Assembly (NCBI GenBank): GCA_963774405.1
Contig: CAVZEV010000013.1
Coordinates: 62,001 to 126,000 of the forward strand
DNA: 64,000 nucleotides
Direction of reading: 5' to 3'
DNA from: VRUE01 sp963774405
Lineage (GTDB): Bacteria > Actinomycetota > Thermoleophilia > Solirubrobacterales > 70-9
Below are positions 60,867 to 64,000 of the stretch, one piece after another (positions within the stretch are counted from its first letter, which is position 1; every line of letters starts with the position of its first letter). Position numbers and translations under genes: made by a program. The notes under the pieces are model-generated. The model was not told the DNA's origin, made no database searches, and was given only the letters and a program-made list of their open reading frames with translations.

Positions 60867-61380
60867 CCACCGCCGACGCCGAGGCGTTGGGGCTCGATCC
60901 CCATCGCCTCTACGAGATGGCGCGTCGAGGGCAGCTGGAGCACCCGACGACCGCCGTCTACCGAGTGCCGCTGATCCCGGCAACCCCGCTGGACCCCTAC
61001 ATGCAGGCGACCCTGTGGCCCAGAAACACCGACGCGGTCATCTCTCACGCATCGGCCCTCGGCCTCTATGAGCTGGGCGACGTCAACCCGGCGAAGATCC
61101 ACATCACGGTCCCACGGGCGCACCGTCCTCGGCGAAAGGTCCCGACGCTCTACGTCCTTCACCGTGAAGACCTCAGGCCTGAGGGCAACTCACCGCCTAT
61201 GAGGGCATACCGATCGTCACCGCGGCCAGGGCGATCCGCCAAGCGCACGAGGCGCACCTCGGCCCGGCCTTGCTCCGGGCGACGATCGAGGATGGGCGCC
61301 GGCGCGGTCTGCTGAAACGAGCCGAGGCGGCCGGGCTCGAAGAAGAGCTGCTCGAGAGGGGCTCGGTCGCGGTTCGATGA
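60806..61380 (+). pseudogene. AbiEi-type antitoxin (frameshifted)
   Basis: The N-terminal winged helix and domain of the AbiEi (type IV) antitoxin family are clear (AERYDYVTTADAEALGLDPH, NTDAVISHASALGLYELGDV, KIHITVPRAHRPRRKVPTLY). After REDLRPEG the frame changes near 61180-61195; the expected continuation AYEGIPIVTAARAIRQAHEA and onward to ERGSVAVR ends at TGA 61378-61380. One base change would restore about 191 residues. The stop overlaps the ATG of the toxin remnant. Confidence 0.7.
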
Positions 61381-61661
61381 TCCCGCCGATCCTCCCCGAG
61401 CGAGACACCAACCGCCGCCCCGATGGGCCGCCAGCCGCAAAGGGCCATCTCGAGCGCCTGATCGGGCACTACGCCGAGTTGACCGGTATCGCCCCGACCG
61501 GGTCAGGCGATGGGTCTCGGTGATGGTCCTCCTCGGAGTCCTGCTACTGGAAGATTCCGCTGTCGTCGGTTCTCGCGCTGGAAGAGCGTCGCGCCGAGCA
61601 CGAGCGCCTTGCGGCTGAGTGGTCCCGCGACCTCGATGCGCTGGGCGCTCCGGCTGGGTGA
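61378..61661 (+). pseudogene. Deleted AbiEii-type nucleotidyltransferase toxin
   Basis: The start MIPPILPERDTNRRPDGPPA, then KGHLERLIGHYAELTGIAP, with RVRRWVSVMVLLGVL in a neighbouring frame, resembles the N-terminus of an AbiEii-like toxin. It is joined to what looks like a C-terminal tail (YWKIPLSSVLALEERRAEHE) without any nucleotidyltransferase core. Frames are broken, including an in-frame TGA at 61521-61523. The catalytic middle appears deleted, leaving the antitoxin. Confidence 0.45.
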
Positions 61662-61698
61662 GCTGCCCGCCGGTTCGGGGGGGGGGCTGAGCTTGTTG

Positions 61699-61735
61699 TT
61701 ACCCGATTGGTAATAAGTCATTACCGGATAGGTAA
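61699..61735. promoter_or_regulatory. Two tandem TTACC-N5-GGTAA operators
   Basis: TTACCCGATTGGTAA (61699-61713) and TTACCGGATAGGTAA (61721-61735) are perfect palindromes with 5-bp arms and 22-bp spacing, two helical turns. They lie between the ends of two convergent genes and so control neither as things stand. They may be the operator of a deleted gene. Confidence 0.5.
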
Positions 61736-61757
61736 GGACCGGCTACCTGTATTGACA

Positions 61758-62728
61758 TCAGAGTAGATCGCGAATTTCGGCGAATCGCTCAAGCACCTCA
61801 GCAAACCCCGGATGGGGGCGGAAGAAGAGGCGGCGGCACTCCTCTTCGTATCCGGGCTCGATGGCCACTCGAAGCTCGTCTGGTGGGAAGAGCGCGTCGC
61901 TGGTCATGAAGCGGAGGTCCGGGGGAGGGCGGTAGCTGCGCGGGAAGAAGGTGCGGCTCTTCTCGTCATAGTCAGCCTTGATCTCGTCGTACTCGTCCGA
62001 TGCCAGCATCGCGGTGACCTCGGGGCGGTCGGCGAGGACGTAGAGGTCCGCGTAGTGGCGTACGTCGCGGCCCAGTGGGGCACCGCTTTCCTTGAGCTGC
62101 TCGACCTTGCCGTGGATGGCGAAGAGCTTCTCGACGAAAGTGCGCCGGAAGTGCAGAAGGGTCATCTCGAAGGGCCGGAGTCCCTCGACGCCGAGCGCAT
62201 CGGTGGCTCCCTGCGTGGACAGGAGCCTGCCGACGATCGAGGAGATCTCCAGGGTCGTGGTTGGCTGCTTGCCGCTCTGGATGCCCGGCTCGAGACGGAC
62301 AGTCGGCGGAAAGCCCTCAACCTCCGGGAAGTGCGAGCGATAGAGAAAGGTGTCCATGCGTCCGCGCCCGCCGATCGTCTTGGACTCGGCGCGGACGAAG
62401 TCGAGCCCGGGTATGGCGGCGACATCGCGATTCAGCTTTTTCATCGCCCGGTTGATCGCTCGTTCGTTGCCCAGCGGCGGTTCGACCCCGGGGTCGACGA
62501 AGAGGTCTATGTCCTCAGAGAATCGGTCGAGCAGGTTCCAGCCTTCGAGAGACTGGTGCCGCCCTTGAAGATTGCCCGCTCACCGAGCGTCGTAGCGATA
62601 GTGCGCAGGGTCTCCGTGATCCAGTAGTCCTTCTCGACGAAGGTCTCGGGCAATTCGGACTCCATTGCCGCGGCAGCCAGGAAGGCGGCGAAGTCGGGTT
62701 GCTCCGCGAGCCTCACCGGGCCTGCCAT
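61758..62728 (-). pseudogene. AbiEii-type nucleotidyltransferase toxin (frameshifted)
   Basis: The N-terminal part (MAGPVRLAEQPDFAAFLAAA, then FVEKDYWITETLRTIATTLG and IFKGGTSLSKA, the nucleotide-binding GGTSLSK) is in one frame. The continuation (WNLLDRFSEDIDLFVDPGVE with the catalytic DID, MKKLNRDVAAIPGLDFVRAE, LHFRRTFVEKLFAIHGKVEQ) is in another. The shift is near 62538-62543; one added base restores about 323 residues. AbiEii transfers nucleotides to tRNA or other targets. It overlaps the antitoxin gene by 16 nt. Confidence 0.78.
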
Positions 62729-63447
62729 TCGCGTGCGTTGGGCAGTGCGGCCAACACGCCGAAGTCGAACCGGCTGATCGGGTTGAGGCTCTGTCGCAGA
62801 TCCTCAAGCGCAGCGGCGGGAGCGCCCGCCTGCTCCCCGAGCGCGCCGAGCATGGCGCGAACCCGCGGGGGCTCCGAGAGGGCCGCCTTCGCAAGCCGCC
62901 TGAAGCGCGCCCGGTCGGAGAGCATCGAAACGAGGCGCCGCATGGTCTCTTGCGGAGATAGGTCGCTGTAGCGGGCGCGGTCACGCAGCAGCTCGAGCAA
63001 GGCGCCGTCGGAGGCATCGAGCTCGAAGCGGGCGGCAGGGCGACGCGTATGCACGGTGGCGTTTCGAAGCGCGCCGGGCGCGGCGGCGGCGGGCGTCGCG
63101 AACTCGGCGTGGGCCGGATTCTGCGTCGAAAACCCCAACACGTTCCCGGCACTCAGCCTGGTTGGATGAAGCGGCGCATTCAGCGTGTGACCGACCGCTG
63201 CGCTCGCACTCGGCACGGAAGGTCCGATGACAGTCTGCTTGGGGCGGTAATAGAGCCCCTTGCGCAGGCGCTGCAACTCACCCTTGCTCGCTAGCCGAGA
63301 AAGCGCATGGGCGACTGCGGTTGCGGGCAGATCGCGAAAGTCCGAGAGCGACCAGTAGCGCTCACCCCCGGTGCGTACCCGCTCGTAGACGCGAGTGGCC
63401 GTGCTGTTGGGGCTGCGTCCCCGGCCGTTTCGTTGCTGCTTTGGCAT
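62713..63447 (-). CDS. AbiEi-type antitoxin
   Basis: A 244-residue AbiEi-family antitoxin (DUF6088-like). The N-terminal winged helix is RVYERVRTGGERYWSLSDFR, DLPATAVAHALSRLASKGEL, QRLRKGLYYRPKQTVIGPSV. The C-terminal domain ends NPISRFDFGVLAALPNAREW. ATG 63447 follows TAGGCT (63454-63459) by 6 nt (leaderless) and lies next to a strong operator. It is the first gene of the AbiE pair. Confidence 0.85.
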   Translation of the reverse strand: MPKQQRNGRGRSPNSTATRVYERVRTGGERYWSLSDFRDLPATAVAHALSRLASKGELQRLRKGLYYRPKQTVIGPSVPSASAAVGHTLNAPLHPTRLSAGNVLGFSTQNPAHAEFATPAAAAPGALRNATVHTRRPAARFELDASDGALLELLRDRARYSDLSPQETMRRLVSMLSDRARFRRLAKAALSEPPRVRAMLGALGEQAGAPAAALEDLRQSLNPISRFDFGVLAALPNAREWQAR

Positions 63448-63453
63448 GGTGCC

Positions 63454-63500
63454 AGCCTAGCGTATCTGGCAAGTTTTTCTGTTGTAGAACTTGCCAGATA
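63454..63500 (-). promoter_or_regulatory. Promoter and operator of the abiE pair
   Basis: The -10 box TAGGCT (plus strand AGCCTA at 63454-63459) is 6 nt from the ATG. Just upstream is a perfect inverted repeat TATCTGGCAAGTT/AACTTGCCAGATA (63463-63475, 63488-63500, 12-nt spacer). AbiEi proteins repress their own promoter by binding inverted repeats, so this is very likely its operator. Confidence 0.7.
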
Positions 63501-63549
63501 ATGTGGCACCTACTCATGCGGGCGGCGATTGGAACCGCCACTGCCGATT

Positions 63550-63610
63550 TCAGGCACTTCTGGCGAGAAGTGCCTGACTCGCTGCATATCCACGCCTATC
63601 CGTTCATATC
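63550..63610. repeat. Right-end palindrome and iterons of island 4
   Basis: Inverted repeat TCAGGCACTTCT/AGAAGTGCCTGA (63550-63577, 4-nt centre) followed by three iterons at exactly 10-bp spacing: GCATATC (63584), GCCTATC (63594), TCATATC (63604). Att repeat 5 begins 88 bp further on. Confidence 0.82.
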
Positions 63611-63697
63611 CGCGCCGAACATCCACGATCTCGTCAATCACGAAAGCCCTGCAAATAGGCTGATTATGGGCCGAAGCTCGCCGGACGACCTCGCTAA

Positions 63698-63739
63698 TTG
63701 CCATGCAGAAGGTCGTCGGTTCGAATCCGATCAGCCGCT
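63698..63739 (+). repeat. tRNA-Gly 3' half, att repeat 5 (right end of the array)
   Basis: A 42-bp exact copy of the tRNA-Gly 3' half, followed by a strong terminator and chromosomal sequence. It is probably the displaced original 3' end of the tRNA gene. Confidence 0.92.
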
Positions 63740-63745
63740 TGTCGG

Positions 63746-63772
63746 GAAAGCCCCGCTCTGGCGGGGCTTTTC
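63746..63772 (+). terminator. Intrinsic terminator after att repeat 5
   Basis: GAAAGCCCCGC-TCTG-GCGGGGCTTTTC, a strong GC stem with the A/T-rich foot of a rho-independent terminator. It is at the position a tRNA-Gly terminator would have before island insertion. Confidence 0.8.
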
Positions 63773-63788
63773 TGTGCCTGGGCGCGCT

Positions 63789-64000
63789 CTATTCGGGGCT
63801 TGGGGTCGGATAGAGGGGCTTCAGCTCGGCAATCGAGACTGCGCCGACGCCTTCGAGCAGGTTTCGACCGCTGGCAGATTCGAAGCTACAGGCGAGCTCC
63901 GAAGTGCATTCGCCGGAGGCTGAGGGATCGGCACCGGGGAACAGGCTGAAGGTGAAGGTCTGGAACGAGGTCGCCACCGGCCAGAGCCAGCCACTGTCTT
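63789..64000 (-). CDS. C-terminal part of an unidentified gene (runs off the window)
   Basis: An open minus-strand frame enters from the window edge and stops at 63789. The visible 70 residues include WLWPVATSFQTFTFSLFPGA and AVSIAELKPLYPTPSPE with two cysteines (GECTSELACSFES). No family is recognised. ATG 63977 lies inside the frame but the coding pattern continues beyond it. It could be part of an exported protein. Confidence 0.4.
   Translation of the reverse strand, partial: DSGWLWPVATSFQTFTFSLFPGADPSASGECTSELACSFESASGRNLLEGVGAVSIAELKPLYPTPSPE

Larger units (their letters stand above)
56789..63739. mobile_element. Island 4: integrase-less passenger island rich in toxin-antitoxin genes
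   Basis: About 7.0 kb between tRNA 3' repeats 4 and 5. End palindromes at 56899-56922 and 63550-63577, iterons at 63584-63610. Cargo: Phd/VapC, a PD-(D/E)XK-type nuclease, an XRE-DUF433 chimera and two AbiE-type modules. Several genes are frameshifted or deleted. No recombinase is present. Confidence 0.75.

Noticed and set aside
29595..63739. CRISPR array or insertion sequences within the islands
   Set aside because: No regularly spaced direct repeats of CRISPR length and no transposase or IS-type ends were found. The iterons are only two or three per site at about 10-bp spacing.

Overview
The window is a high-GC bacterial chromosome segment, most likely an actinobacterium of the Thermoleophilia/Solirubrobacterales type. 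That placement is an inference from the order coaD, SepIVA-like, DUF177, rpmF, plsX, acpP, rnc, smc, ftsY, ffh, rpsP, khpA, trmD, rplS, lepB, rnhB, yraN, comM, dprA, from a WhiG/FliA-type sigma factor, and from start codons that sit 6-7 nt behind a TANNNT -10 box, meaning widespread leaderless mRNAs. No taxonomic search was possible.

Positions 1-29422 are core chromosome. They hold translation and protein-export genes (rpmF, rnc, ftsY, ffh, rpsP, trmD, rplS, lepB), lipid genes (plsX, acpP, a WS/DGAT acyltransferase), DNA uptake and recombination genes (comM, dprA, xerD), thiamine, branched-chain amino acid and folate genes (thiD, ilvD, a formyl-THF cyclo-ligase family protein), an L,D-transpeptidase, a WhiG-like sigma factor, an EF-G-like GTPase, an RNase HI-like protein, a VOC protein and a Phd/VapC pair.

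Positions 29521-63739 are an accretion array at one tRNA-Gly(GCC). The intact tRNA (29521-29594) is followed by four copies of its 3' half (42369, 51759, 56747, 63698), which delimit four islands of about 12.8, 9.4, 5.0 and 7.0 kb. Island 1 is an integrative mobilizable element: tyrosine integrase, HTH/excisionase-like protein, MobF (TrwC-type) relaxase-helicase with a candidate oriT, a cluster of small regulators, a DUF433/DUF5615 toxin-antitoxin pair and three HEPN-like proteins. Island 2 carries DUF433/DUF5615, an SMC/RecF-like ATPase operon, a FIST-like sensor fused to a nucleoside phosphorylase-type nucleosidase with a small membrane partner, a NUDIX protein and a HEPN-like protein. Island 3 carries an orphan DUF433 antitoxin, a CBASS operon (patatin effector, CD-NTase, E2-E1 Cap2, no Cap3 seen) and a HicB relic. 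Island 4 carries Phd/VapC, a PD-(D/E)XK-type nuclease, an XRE-DUF433 chimera and two AbiE-type modules, one with a deleted toxin. Islands 2-4 encode no integrase I can see, yet they share the same end structure: a GGGCAC/GTGCCC palindrome near each end, and about 10-bp-spaced CATATC iterons before each right attachment repeat. They look like a family of passenger or satellite islands moved in trans.

About ten single-base frameshifts occur across the window, including one in coaD, which is normally essential. Many of them are therefore probably uncorrected sequencing errors, and the disrupted genes should be read with that in mind. From 63740 the sequence returns to chromosome, with a terminator and the 3' end of an unidentified gene.
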